A stretch of DNA of 64,000 bases from Paraphaeosphaeria minitans (GCA_015832175.1 WJXW01000016.1:434001-498000), one strand, 5' to 3'; counted from the first letter of the stretch, positions 23,365-33,448 are shown. Notes: a model not told the origin generated them from the sequence alone. Made by a program: numbers and translations.

Positions 23365-23479
23365 TGTCGCTTCTGTGGATCGAACACAGTACCTCCAGAT
23401 GGACATTCGAATAGAACCGAAGTTTGCCGCCGCAGCGGATTGCTTCAGTCTGGCGCTCTCCCAAGTGAGCTAAAGCGAC
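23365..23479 (-). tRNA. tRNA-Phe (GAA) with 42-nt intron
   Basis: A full cloverleaf on the minus strand: acceptor GTCGCTT/AAGCGAC, D-arm GCTC...GAGC, anticodon stem CCAGA/TCTGG with loop CTGAAGA (anticodon GAA), T-arm CTGTG TTCGATC CACAG. The mature length is 73 nt. A 42-nt intron (23401-23442) sits between positions 37 and 38, the canonical site for nuclear tRNA introns removed by the Sen endonuclease. An A discriminator at 23365 and T-runs follow. Confidence 0.95.
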
Positions 23480-23888
23480 TATTGCTTGATGGAAAAGTGG
23501 TTGAATCGAGACACTATATTCCAGATGCATCAAAGCCTGCTTCAACCGCGGCACATATGCCATTGTGAAGGCGTGTGGGTCTGAGATAAACGAACTGGCT
23601 GGGCTGGGCAAAATAGGACCCCAATGTGCGCCAAAAGCAAGGTTCGCGTTGATGCATGACCACGCGTCCATCCGACCTACGTACCGCCAACATTCAAAAA
23701 TATATCCGGTCACCGTAGTGTCCACCTTGCGCGTCCTTTCTTCCCATGTCCATCTTACCACACACCTCACCTTTTCAACGACCCACTTCCCCCTCCTTAC
23801 TCCACTTCTTTCCTCGCAACGTCCCCTGCGCCCCAAATTGCGTATATGACTGTTTTCTTTGCGCCCTCATTTTCGTGAACTCGCATCC
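23480..23888. other. Spacer between the two tRNA genes
   Basis: About 410 bp separating divergently transcribed tRNA-Phe (minus) and tRNA-Pro (plus). Pyrimidine-rich patches at about 23745-23830 precede tRNA-Pro. No gene seen. Confidence 0.4.
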
Positions 23889-23988
23889 GGCTCAATGGTC
23901 TAGTGGTATGATTGTCGCTTCGGGATTTAACACCTGGATCCTAGGATCTAAATGTGACAGGCCCCGCGTTCGAATCGCGGTTGAGCCC
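23889..23988 (+). tRNA. tRNA-Pro (CGG) with 28-nt intron
   Basis: Cloverleaf: acceptor GGCTCAA/TTGAGCC, D-arm around GGTCTAGTGGTAT, anticodon stem GTCGC/GTGAC (one G-T pair) with loop TTCGGGT (anticodon CGG), T-arm CCGCG TTCGAAT CGCGG, discriminator C. The mature length is 72 nt. A 28-nt intron (23925-23952) interrupts positions 37/38 and contains the palindrome cctaggatcctagg-like core cctggatcctagg. A run of six T (23989-23994) ends the gene. Confidence 0.95.
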
Positions 23989-23994
23989 TTTTTT
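23989..23994 (+). terminator. RNA polymerase III T-run after tRNA-Pro
   Basis: Six T immediately after the discriminator base of tRNA-Pro; typical Pol III terminator. Confidence 0.8.
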
Positions 23995-24304
23995 GGTGAT
24001 GCGTAGGCGTCATGGATGATAGGAGAGGATGTTTTTTTGCTGTACGGGTGAAGTTGTTCACACTTCACAAGAATTGACTACAGCATGAGCTCGTAGTACC
24101 CATATGATCACTGGAGTCTGAGTTCACCTGTTTGCACTTGCAAATTACTTCACGAGGTGATGTATAAATGGGCGCGATTGCATGCGAACGGATCTTTAAT
24201 CAGGTGAGCACCATCTCATCTACCCATCCTCTTCCGCGCTTCTTCCTCTCGAGCCAGTGTCTGGGGGCACAGATAAGTAACCACCCGCAGTTGGTCGTTT
24301 GCCA
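23995..24304. other. Spacer between tRNA-Pro and prenyltransferase relic
   Basis: About 310 bp without any recognisable gene. The end nearest 24305 may still hold unreadable 3' sequence of the prenyltransferase. Confidence 0.3.
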
Positions 24305-25673
24305 GGGCACAACTGACGTAGAAACGTATATTACCAGTGCTTTCTAGGAATTCCTCTCCACTAGATCAAAGTCAATGTACTTCTTGGAGCGTAAAGCGCG
24401 AGATGATTTACTAAATTCTTCGCAACGCTTCCTCATAGTTGTCCATCTGCGGCAGCATCTTATCCGCGTTTTTCCTCGTGGCGAAGTACCTGCGCAGCCG
24501 CTGCAAAACCTCTGCATCGTTCTTACGAAACGACGCAGGCGAGATGTACACCTTGGGCGTCGTCGGCTTGCCCGCCTTGACAGTGAAGTAAAACCCGGAC
24601 CCGCGCGCTCGACCTCAGATGGCAATCCCGCCGGTGCATCTCCAATGAATGTGCACCAGAAGCCCTTCACATCTGCGATCGCTTCCGCACTGTACATTGC
24701 CATATCGTATCTCCCTCCCAACGGGAGTGCATCCATGAGATATTCAACAGACGTATTCGGCGCACGCGTATATATCTTGATGCGCGACTGCTTCGGAGTT
24801 TTCAAATCGAACGAGAAGATTCCGAAATCCATCTTCCACTTTTCCGCCGCTTCATGGAGATAGTCCAGCATCGGCTCGCACCTCAGCGACGCATATTGCT
24901 CATCGGGCAGCGCCCGGATCGCCCCCACAACAACCTCGAGGTTCGACACGCCCATCTCCTGCGCCCGCAGCCCAGGATAGATGTACAACTTGACAATCGG
25001 CCCGTTCCGGTCCACGTCCCTCGTGACAAACGTCCCTGCAACAGGCGCAAGCTTAAAGTTCAGTTTCTCCGTCATCTTCACGCGGCCCAGCTCGCTCGGC
25101 AGCCCAGCAGCCATGAAGTGATTCTACCACTCCAGATCCAGACCCGTCACCAGACCCTGGCTGTCCAGGTGCTTGATCCACGCGTCAGTCTCATGACAGT
25201 TGAACGGATCCGCTTCTGTGCCCGCCAAGGGCCCGATCGGCTCGAGCGACGTCCGGATCACGCCCTTGCCCTCGAGACCCCACTCCCACGACAGATCGAG
25301 CGGTGTTCCGTCCGGTGTCTGCGGGCTTTTCCAGCGCAGGGGACCGTTTGAATCGGGCGTGGGGCCCAGCTCGGGGACAATGTGGATGGCGTAGAAGAAG
25401 AGCTCGGTGTACTGCTCTGCTTTGGAGTAGCCGGCGTACTTGAGCAGCAAGGCGAGTTGGCTGCCGGTTTTTTCCCACCAGAATTGATGTTCGGGTTTGC
25501 GGAAGTGGATGATGGTACTTATGATGTCGAGGCTGCTTGGTCTCGACATGGATGGTGTTTGAGATGTCTTGTGACGCGAGTAATTTTTGTTTGAGGGTAT
25601 TGATGGTATCTTTGCTGAGCGTGCCACCAGCGTGCTCGGGTTGGTAATTGACTGGAACTGCGCTTGGGGCCAT
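24305..25673 (-). pseudogene. Broken DMATS-type aromatic prenyltransferase
   Basis: The minus strand carries most of an ABBA/DMATS prenyltransferase (family about 420-460 aa; transfers dimethylallyl to indole or other aromatic substrates in secondary metabolism). Readable landmarks: an N-terminal piece starting at 25673 (ATG), FWWEKTG then LGPTPD, DGTPLDLSWEW, IRTSLEPIG, AGTEADPFN, DLEW, VKLYIYPGL, SRIKIYTRAP, the LGGRYD block, and a C-terminal KVYIS...NDAEVLQRL...Y piece. It is broken by (1) a frame change near 25530 between the N-terminal piece and the FWWEKTG frame; (2) an in-frame TAG at 25124-25126 directly after DLEW; (3) a one-base frame change near 24596 after RAGPGF; (4) a stop or further frame change near 24411, with only a degenerate C-terminal tail. 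No introns explain these breaks. It is a pseudogene of a secondary-metabolism enzyme, with no other cluster genes beside it. Confidence 0.8.
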
Positions 25674-26265
25674 TGTAGCGGTCAAGCTGAGAGGTGGTGA
25701 GTTTCGCCGCTGTGTTGCCACTGGAAATGAGCTTGCCAAAGGGAGGGAGATTGACGAAGACTAAATTGACTCATGAAGAGACGCAGTCAGAAGCGATAAG
25801 GGAGTTCTAACTCTACCAGAAGACCTCCACCATTGTATTTGCTGTGAGCACCCGGCAAAGGATTCCTTCAATCACATCGTCTGACCACTATCAATGTTCA
25901 CGCTCATACTCTTGCTGCATACGCTACACCCTGGACTATTGTAAAAACCAGTCCTGTAACGCTAGAACAAGTTACAAGCCCGATAAGCCCGGATTCATTG
26001 GTTTTTGAGCGTCGCCTTACGTGTAGGATGAGACCCTGCAGAGTATAGTCGATCCTACACTTTACTTACCTTCCATTTCAGACACAGTTTTGTAAACACT
26101 ACACTGCATACTCCAAGTGGGTCGATATCTTGGGCTCACATGCGGAGTTGTCTCGCTAAGTTATTCTAGAGTGCAGGGTCATAGAGAGGGTCAAAACCGA
26201 TCCATCTCGCGTGTCATCTAGGGTCGAGCATATATTGGTTTTCATATAGCAAGTCTACAGTATAT
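25674..26265. other. Spacer upstream of the prenyltransferase relic
   Basis: About 590 bp, the presumed old promoter of the prenyltransferase gene. No gene or obvious repeat found. Confidence 0.3.
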
Positions 26266-26330
26266 TTGACCAACTATGGTACGATGCTTTCCAGCCAGAA
26301 AGAGCAAAAGGAAGCTGAGGGCTTGGCTCC

Positions 26331-26421
26331 CAAACAACCCCCCCCCCCACTCGTAACTTCCACATACCTCCCTTCAACCCCCCCCCCCCCACTCGTAACT
26401 TCCACATACCTCCCTTCACCC
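26331..26421. repeat. Duplicated poly-C / actcgtaacttccacatacc unit
   Basis: Two near-identical copies of a unit made of a C-run (9-12 C) followed by actcgtaacttccacatacc and tcccttca. A third, diverged version with Ctcccaca and cgtctgtgtcgacc follows up to about 26550. Simple sequence duplication; no coding value. Confidence 0.8.
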
Positions 26422-26664
26422 CTCCCAAACACACTCGCCTATGTCGACCCGAGGACCGCCATCTGCGGATCCTGCTCGAGCCTCAAGTACGGTGCATCTC
26501 TCCCACCTCCCTCCCCACACTCGTCTGTGTCGACCCCAGGACCGCCATTTGCGGGTCCCGCTTGAGCCTCCTCAAGTTCGGTGTGGGGGTGGAGCGGCAC
26601 TCTGGTTCTGTGTACGGGGGGTTGTGGTACAGAGCCCGTCTGAGATTTTGGGGGTGGGGGGTTT

Positions 26665-26760
26665 CTGAGTTCGTAAGATTATAGCTCAGAAACTTGGAGG
26701 GTGGGAGGTGTGGGAGGGAGGAAGGGGTCTGAGTTCGTAAGATTATAGCTCAGAGACTGG
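26665..26760. repeat. Direct repeat with ctgagttcgtaagattatag core
   Basis: Two copies of a unit starting tctgagttcgtaagattata and continuing gctcagaaactt/gctcagagactg followed by a G-rich tail. Copies begin near 26665 and 26729. Function unknown; probably a local duplication. Confidence 0.75.
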
Positions 26761-26837
26761 GAGGGGGAGGATGGTGGGGAGGTGTGGGTGTGTTGTTGCG
26801 GATGGGTGGATGTTTGGGTTTGGGTTGTTTTGGGAGC

Positions 26838-26960
26838 GTTTGAGTCGTTGGTATCGTGTCGTGGGTATCGTTTCGTAGGTATCTTGTCATAGGTATCTTG
26901 TCGTAGGCATCTTGTCGTAGGCATCTTGTCGTGGGTATCTTGTCGTGTGTATCTTATCAG
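26838..26960. repeat. 14-nt minisatellite (ggtatcttgtcgta)
   Basis: About eight head-to-tail, slightly variable copies of a 14-nt unit, ggtatcttgtcgta. It lies directly downstream of the 3' end of the minus-strand membrane/coiled-coil gene. Confidence 0.85.
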
Positions 26961-27033
26961 TCAATTGCGATGTTTTCCTCCTTATCCAGCTCGGTTCCCT
27001 TCGAGGCTCTGCATGCGATCAAGCCCGCCCGGC

Positions 27034-29595
27034 CTACTCGCCATCCACAGACGACGCAGCGCCCGAAGACAGCCCCCGGAGAAGCGAATCCAGCAACGCC
27101 TTCGCGGAGTCATCGACAGCCACCTCCTTCTGGATCCTAAGCGGTGCCGGCATCAGCACCTCATCCCGCTGCTGGCCGTGCGCGGGTGCGGTACGATGGC
27201 TAGCCTGGGACGCTTTGGAGACCATGTCCTCGCTGAGCTTGCGGAGGAGCGTCGTCCGCATTTGCTCGTTGAGCACGACGTCGACTTGGAGCGGGGAGCC
27301 TGGTTGAGCATCGGCAACGGTGCCGATGTAGGACTGCAGTGCGTGGTGCGAGAACTCGGGGAGAACCTTGGAGAACAGGTACAGGATGTAGTCCTTGTGC
27401 AAGATAGAAGTGTTGCGCATTTTTGCCATGGCCAGGCTGATTTTCGCCATGTCGGCGATGAGCGTGTGGAACCGGGTGTTGGTGTCGGCGCACCAGGTGT
27501 TGTACGTAGCGAAGCACTCTTCCAGCGCGCGGAGCTTGGATGGGAGGCCGGAGATTTGGGTCTGCGTGTGGGTGGCTTCCTTCTCGGTGTTGTTCAGCTT
27601 CTCGAGGCTGTCGGTGATTGTCTGGTTAATGGTGTTGAGGTTCCCCTGGACGGCGGCGAGCTGCTGCATCATCGATTCCTCGACCTCTTTGGCCTGTTGG
27701 GCGAGGATCTCCAGGCTCCAGATGCGTTGCACAGCTTTGCCGGCTTGCCCGTTGAGGTCGGTGACACTGTCACGAATGACGCGGATGTCGGCATCGGAGG
27801 CATTGAGAAAGACACTGGCGATGCGGAAGTACTTGTGGAAATTGTCATGCTGCTTCTTGACATGGGCTTTGAAATCGTGGATACCGTCACGGATGACGCG
27901 AATATCTGCATCATGGTGTTGAACGGCAATTTCGACTTCTTCAACAACGGTTTCGACATCTTCGAATCGTTCCTCAACGGCTTTGGACCGGGTTTCGATG
28001 ATTTGATGCATCGTGAACATGTCACGGCGATAGGCACCCAACCGCCCATCGATAATGTTGATGAGCTGTTGCAGCACGTCGTTCTTCTCTTCGGAGCTAT
28101 CAACGCGGATGTTGGTGGCTGTAGTCTTTCCCAGGAGGTCGATGATGTGCCCACCGTGGGAATTCAACTCGCCATGAAGAGCCTCATGCTCATTGTGGAC
28201 TTGATCCCGATAGGCGAAGAATACATTGGTTGCATCGCTGTTGAATTGCCTCAGTGCTGAGATGCCTCCGGAGTTGGCGTTGCTCAGCCCATACAAGTTC
28301 TCAAGATGCTCGGTGACATGACTTCGGAAACCGGGGAAGCAATCTCGCCAATAAATGGCGTAATCATGCACCATGTTTAAACCGCCGGTTAGATGATTCA
28401 GCCGTTGATCTTGGCAGGCGAATGCGTTCCGCAACATGGTCTCCCTGTCCAGCAAAAATTTGCACACGGATGCGAGAATGATTATCGTTGCAATCTGGAC
28501 ATAGTCCCGGAATGTCAGAACAGTCACAAGTGAATCGAAACTAGAAGATGTAAGCTCATTTTGATAATTCATTTCATACCTAGCTAGCGGGACTTACTAC
28601 CCCATATACTGAGCAACACGCTCGAAGATCCAAGATCCAACGTTCTTCGGCGACAACAAGGCCTCTCCAATGGAGGAAGAGACACTACGAATTGTCAGCT
28701 CATAACTCATAAACAATCCATGCTTTCAAGACTTACTACTCGATAGACCGGATAACATTCTCAAGGACCCAAGGGCCCACGTTCTTCAAGACGGAAATAG
28801 CCTGTCCAGCGGAGATAGTAACACTAGAAAGTGTCAGCGCATGTTTAACCACCCAATTCTCTAGAGCGAGACTTACTACTCAGTAGACCGAAGACCACGC
28901 TCCAAGACCCACAGCCCAAGGCCGAACGCAATCTGCGTCACCAAATGCACCAGCGTAAACGCCTTCCCCGCCACCGCCAGGCAGCCCATGAGCAAAACCA
29001 GCAGCAAGACCCACAGAATCTGCACAAGCAACATGATCGACGAGAACACCAAAGGGAGGCCCGTGTGCCAGATGTACGGCCCAATCTTCTGCGCAATGGG
29101 ACAGTGTTTTTGCGTGAAATCAAAGACGCCCATCTTCTCCAGTGCCCACCACGTCTTGTTGCAAATCTGCGCGAGGTTGTGGACGTAGACCCACGTGACT
29201 ATGGGGTCCTCGTTCCAGGGCGACCACAGCGGATAGCTGCCCGGCGCGAGGAGGTGGATCCTTCGGACGTCCGGGGCGGGCACGGTCTGGGTCTGCAGCT
29301 TGCGCGTGGGCGTGGGCGTGTCGATGGACAGGACGCCATCGTTTGGGTCGGCCGCGGGCGACTTGCCCCAGACGAGCTGGCTGGCGAAGTTGACGGCGTC
29401 GTGGTACAGGTTGATGGAGTTGTCGACGAAGGAAAACGTGCTGCACACTATGGAGGGACAGATGGACGGGTACTTCACCTGGCCTGTCTGGTCGAGAGGC
29501 ACGACGAGAGGGACGGGCGTGGGGAAAGCCGTGGCGATGGGAACGAATGCCGGGGCCGTAGCCCAAGGCAGGAATCCTGGGACAGGGCTACTCAT
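27034..29595 (-). CDS. Membrane-anchored coiled-coil protein with tandem-duplicated exons
   Basis: Four exons: 29595-28877, 28823-28737, 28684-28598 and 28540-27034, giving 799 aa. I recognise no family. Exon 1 encodes a hydrophilic N-terminus and then a strong hydrophobic block (GLPLVFSSIMLLVQILWVLLLVLL region) of two or three TM helices near residues 185-235. Exons 2 and 3 are each exactly 87 nt and encode related 29-residue segments (..KNVGPWVLENVIRSIEY and ..KNVGSWIFERVAQYMGY). The end of exon 1 is a third version (GLGLWVLERGLRSTEY). All three end in ..ta|gtaagtc and all acceptors restore a Tyr codon with one T. Exon 4 holds another hydrophobic segment (VQIATIIILASVCKFLL) and then about 400 residues with long coiled-coil character and an internal DADIRVIRD duplication. 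Splicing is inferred from consensus sites and reading-frame closure. Possibly an organelle-membrane tether-like protein, but no function is assigned. Confidence 0.75.
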
Positions 29596-30683
29596 GTTCG
29601 TATGCGATCCAGGTGTTGAGTCGCAGTGCGTGAGCAAGTGGTGGAGTGGACGGAGAGAGCTGGGCGGGTTTTTTATATGGGAGGCATAGTGAAAGAGTAC
29701 GGGGCTAGTATTAAAGCGTGTGCTCTTGGGCCCCTGCACAAGGTGAAATGTGAGGGTAATGGTAGAATTTTGGGAGGGCGGCTGCGTGCACGTGCCGTTA
29801 CTATTCACCCCCCCCCCTTCTTGGCCTGAGCGCACCGTCGACAAACACGGCCATAATACGTCAGATTTCGCGCGGTTTGGAACTTCACAGCAAGTAAGGC
29901 GCGAAAGTCTCACGAGGTCGAGTGAAACTTTCTCAATTGGGAGTAATGCCAAATTTTCACTCCCACCGCACAAGTCCGGAGCAATCTTATACTTTTGCAA
30001 CCCAGCGTGGAAATTCTTCCTACCCAGGTGTTCAGGCAATTATCAGTGAGCATTATGATTGAGCCGAGCTGACTCCCAGAAGTCGTTGTTCCGATTCCAG
30101 ATCGTTCAACCCTAGCACCGCACATTGTATCCGCACAATCACCCAGCAGCCACACACCAACAACCGCATACATACACACCCTAACAAACATTCGCGCACT
30201 TTATGACATTCGACATCTCTAGCCACCGCGAACGTCCCTGCCCCTCTCTCGCCACGCCCAAAAGCGTTGCTCTTGCGTTCGGCCAGATACATCATTCCAC
30301 CGCATCCTTCGCGATGAATCCATTCAGATGTTGACGATACCTCCCCATTCACGTTTTTTTTTTCAACTCCGGCACATCTAAACCTACCAGCTATACTTGA
30401 TGGTAGGAAATCTCCAGCGATTGAGCGTAGAAACCAACTAGTCTGGAAGCACTCCGTCCGGGAAGAACATGACAAGTGCCACTGCCAAAAATTGTTTAGA
30501 AACAATGTAACCACTGTCCACACACATTGGAAAGTAGCACAGTCGACATTTTACATTGTCCTTGCTGTGGAAGTCCCTATCTGCAAGCGGGCATCGGGCT
30601 GCAACACATGATACCATGGCACACTGGGCTCTACTCGAACAAGAATTTTACATTATTTTCTCCCCTCACCCCTCTCCTCGACC
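29596..30683. other. 1.1-kb spacer
   Basis: Upstream region of the coiled-coil gene and downstream flank of MAK5. It contains a C-run (caccccccccccttc, about 29808-29820) and a T-run (30354-30362). A 156-codon open frame on the minus strand (30053-30523) has no recognisable family and a cysteine-rich, random-looking composition, so I do not call it. Confidence 0.4.
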
Positions 30684-33092
30684 TCAATCCTCAAACCCCA
30701 ACGCCCCGGCGTCCCCCAGAAACTCCAGATTCCCCTCCCCTCTCATCAACGCCTCGACATCGATCCCGCCGCTCGTCAGATACCGCTCGCTAACGCCCAC
30801 GTTCACCCTCTGCCCAAGCAACCCCTTGAGCTCCGCCCGCAACGCCCCCATCTCCCCCTTCGTCAACCGACTCGCCTCCTTCTCCTTCTTCTTGCGCCCC
30901 GCACCCCTTCCCTTGCGCCCCTTCGCCTCCTTCTCAAAGCTCTCGCTGTCGTAGTCCACCCCGAGTTCTTCGGCAGCCTCGCGCATCCAGTTGTCCTCGG
31001 AGTGCGTTTTCTCTTTCGCAATGGTCGCGTCGGCGATGCGTTTAGCCAGCACAGCGCGAGGCTTCAACCGCGCGACTATGCGCCGGTCGATGTCGAGCGT
31101 GCGGATAAAGTACGCCGACTTCTTCTTGCCCGAGGCGGCTTCGTTGCGCGCGTGCACCTTGGCGACCAGGCGCCGGACGCCTGCGACTTCTTCCGGCGCG
31201 CAGATGAGGATGCTGGAACCCGAGGCGGATCCGCGCGCCGTGCGGCCCGAGCGGTGCACATAGGTGTCTGCCGCGCGGGGGAGGTGGTAGTGTACAATGA
31301 GTTCGACGCCGGGGATGTCGAGGCCGCGGGCGGCGACGTCGGTGGCGACGAGGATGGAGCCCGGGCGCTGGGTGAAGCGCTCAATGGAGCGGAGGCGGGC
31401 TTTTTGAATCATGCCCGAGTGGAGGGGTAGCGCGGGGAGGTCGAGGTGCTGGAGGAAGGGTGTCACGCGGCGGACGGCGGAGACGGAGTTTGTGAAGATG
31501 ACGGCGCGCTTTTTGGGGTGGTAGAGGAGCAGGGAGTAGAGGAAGAGATCTTTTTCCGTGCCGGCGCATTCGATGAGACCTTCTTTGAGGCCCGTGGCCA
31601 TTTGCGAGGTGGGGTTTGCGTCGATGAATTTGGGTTTCTCTTCCCGGAAGTTAAGCTTTTTGAGAAGGTACTCCATAGATTCCTGCTTGTTCATAAGGTC
31701 GCCGCCGCCTTTAGGGCCTTTGCCTGCGAGCTTCTGCTGCAGGCCCTTGTGGAATGTGGCAGAGAAGACGAGAGTTTGGCGCTGAGCCTCGGTAGCTGGA
31801 GCAGGCTTGGCGCCCTCTTCTGTATTATCGTCGTGGTCAAGAATCTTGAGGATTTCGCCGAGCTCTTTGTAAGACCCTTGGCTGAGAAGACGATCCGCCT
31901 CGTCTACAATGAGGAAGCGGATCTTCTTGATAGACGCCAAAAGTCCTTGGCCGCTGCTGATGACCTCCCACAAGCGACCTGGGGTTCCGATGATGACATC
32001 TGCATGCTCCAGCTGTCGGCGTTGTTTCTGTACGGCTAATCCACCGGTGACAGTCGCTATCGACGGCGCCTTGAAGTCACCGTCGGCACATAGAGCGGTC
32101 AGATGCGAGGCAAGCTGGTGCGCTAGCTCACGCGTGGGCGAGATGATTAGAGCGATGGGAGTGTGGTTCTTCGCGTTGGGCGGCGACTTGAGGTATGATT
32201 CCAGGATGGGAATGCCGAAGGCGAGGGTCTTTCCGGAGCCGGTAGAAGCTTTTCCGATCACGTCGCGGCCCGCGAGAATCTCTGGGACGGCTAAAGACTG
32301 GATGCTTGTTGGCTCGGAGAACTTCAGTTTGGACAGCGAGGCAAGGGTTTCCTTGGATAGACCAAGGTCCTCCCACGCCGAAACGTCGACATCGCCGTCG
32401 TCCTCGTCCTCGGACTTATCGGCCAGAAGGTCGAATGCCCCACTGCTTATTGCCTGTTTCTCGCTGCCCTCCCGCTGTTCCTCGTCCTTGTTATCCTTGG
32501 CTTCCTTTGCAGGTATGGAATCTGCAGCCTCTGCAGCCTCTTTCTTCGCTGCCCTCTCCTTCTTCTGTCTCTCCTTTCGTTCCTGTAATTCCTTCTCCTT
32601 TTTCTCCTTTTTCTCCTTCTTTTCCTTCTTCGACATTGGCTTGGGCTCCTCTTCTCCGCGCCCCTCGGCCTCGGCGTCCCCCTCCCGATCACTAAACCCC
32701 TCCCATTCACTCTCCACGGCCTCATCCTCGACACCAACATCCAAGTCCAGCTCCCCCTGCCTATCCTTCATCTCTTCAAATCGCCTCTTCTCGTCCTCCT
32801 CCCTCGTTTTCCCCTCCTCTTTCTCCCGCTCGATTTGCTCCTCGCTCTTCCTCGTCCCAAAGCTCAGCGTCGCACCCTCCCGCACCACCTCCACATCGTC
32901 AATTTCTTCGAGTCCATAGAAGCCCTCAAAGTCCTCTAGACGGTCGGGCATGGAGACGGCCTTCCACGAAAGGTCATCGAGGCGGATTTTGCGGCGCGGC
33001 GCAGATAATTTCGCAGGCGCGGATGGCTTCTCGAGCTTCTGGCGCTTGTGCGTGGGGTGCGCTGGCTTCGGCGCGGCGTGTGGGCGCTTCAT
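30684..33092 (-). CDS. MAK5: ATP-dependent RNA helicase MAK5 (DEAD box)
   Basis: A single-exon gene of 802 aa starting at the ATG at 33092 (MKRPHAAPK). It is a nucleolar DEAD-box helicase needed for 60S ribosomal subunit assembly. Visible order: a basic N-terminus; the MAK5-type WKAVSMPDRLEDFEGFYGLEEID; an acidic/lysine low-complexity region (KKEKKEKKEKKEKELQ); Q motif FSEPTSIQ; Walker A ASTGSGKT; PTREL; TGGLAVQ; GTPGRL; DEAD (VDEADRLL); SAT (FSATFHKG); then domain 2 with ATDVAARGLDIPGV and HRSGRTAR. The TPGRLWEV and LDIPGVE blocks fit MAK5/DDX24 rather than other DEAD proteins. The C-terminus has the expected basic tail. It is divergent from TRM7 with 356 bp between starts. Confidence 0.95.
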   Translation of the reverse strand: MKRPHAAPKPAHPTHKRQKLEKPSAPAKLSAPRRKIRLDDLSWKAVSMPDRLEDFEGFYGLEEIDDVEVVREGATLSFGTRKSEEQIEREKEEGKTREEDEKRRFEEMKDRQGELDLDVGVEDEAVESEWEGFSDREGDAEAEGRGEEEPKPMSKKEKKEKKEKKEKELQERKERQKKERAAKKEAAEAADSIPAKEAKDNKDEEQREGSEKQAISSGAFDLLADKSEDEDDGDVDVSAWEDLGLSKETLASLSKLKFSEPTSIQSLAVPEILAGRDVIGKASTGSGKTLAFGIPILESYLKSPPNAKNHTPIALIISPTRELAHQLASHLTALCADGDFKAPSIATVTGGLAVQKQRRQLEHADVIIGTPGRLWEVISSGQGLLASIKKIRFLIVDEADRLLSQGSYKELGEILKILDHDDNTEEGAKPAPATEAQRQTLVFSATFHKGLQQKLAGKGPKGGGDLMNKQESMEYLLKKLNFREEKPKFIDANPTSQMATGLKEGLIECAGTEKDLFLYSLLLYHPKKRAVIFTNSVSAVRRVTPFLQHLDLPALPLHSGMIQKARLRSIERFTQRPGSILVATDVAARGLDIPGVELIVHYHLPRAADTYVHRSGRTARGSASGSSILICAPEEVAGVRRLVAKVHARNEAASGKKKSAYFIRTLDIDRRIVARLKPRAVLAKRIADATIAKEKTHSEDNWMREAAEELGVDYDSESFEKEAKGRKGRGAGRKKKEKEASRLTKGEMGALRAELKGLLGQRVNVGVSERYLTSGGIDVEALMRGEGNLEFLGDAGALGFED

Positions 33093-33448
33093 GGTGGGCA
33101 ATTGCAAGTGTGGTGCAGCTGCGCGTCGCCTGGTATATAAGACTTGTAGAAATTTTTGGGGAGAGACGGTCGGCGGTCGGGTAGGGCTGCCCCGCGTGCG
33201 TCGCGTAAAATTGCCCTTGTGGGGGGAAGCGAGAGAATTCGCGGCGACGACTCGATCGGGTCGGACACGGGAGTTTGAGAGCACAGTGTAGGCGATTTTT
33301 CTTTTGGACAAGGTGGTTCGGTTTGGTATACCCTGAGAGAAAGAGATAGAGAAGTGTACAGCAGGCATACAACTGGTCAAACTTGTGGCACCCTGTCCCT
33401 GGCTCCACATCTGCACATTCTTGAAATCGATATCAACGCTATCACGAG
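33093..33448. promoter_or_regulatory. Bidirectional promoter: MAK5 / TRM7
   Basis: The 356 bp between two divergent start codons, both for RNA-maturation genes. A TATA-like tggtatataag sits at 33130-33140 on the plus strand. No ribosome-biogenesis element (RRPE/PAC) was confidently identified. Confidence 0.55.

Noticed and set aside
26926..28260. 444-codon plus-strand open frame
   Set aside because: Exact antisense of exon 4 of the coiled-coil gene; Val/Gly/Asp-rich shadow composition.
30053..30523. 156-codon minus-strand open frame
   Set aside because: Cys/Arg/Gly-rich random composition, no homology sensed, no splice context.
31909..32919. 336-codon plus-strand open frame
   Set aside because: Antisense to the MAK5 N-terminal half; Ser/Phe-rich runs arise from the complement of Glu/Lys-rich codons.
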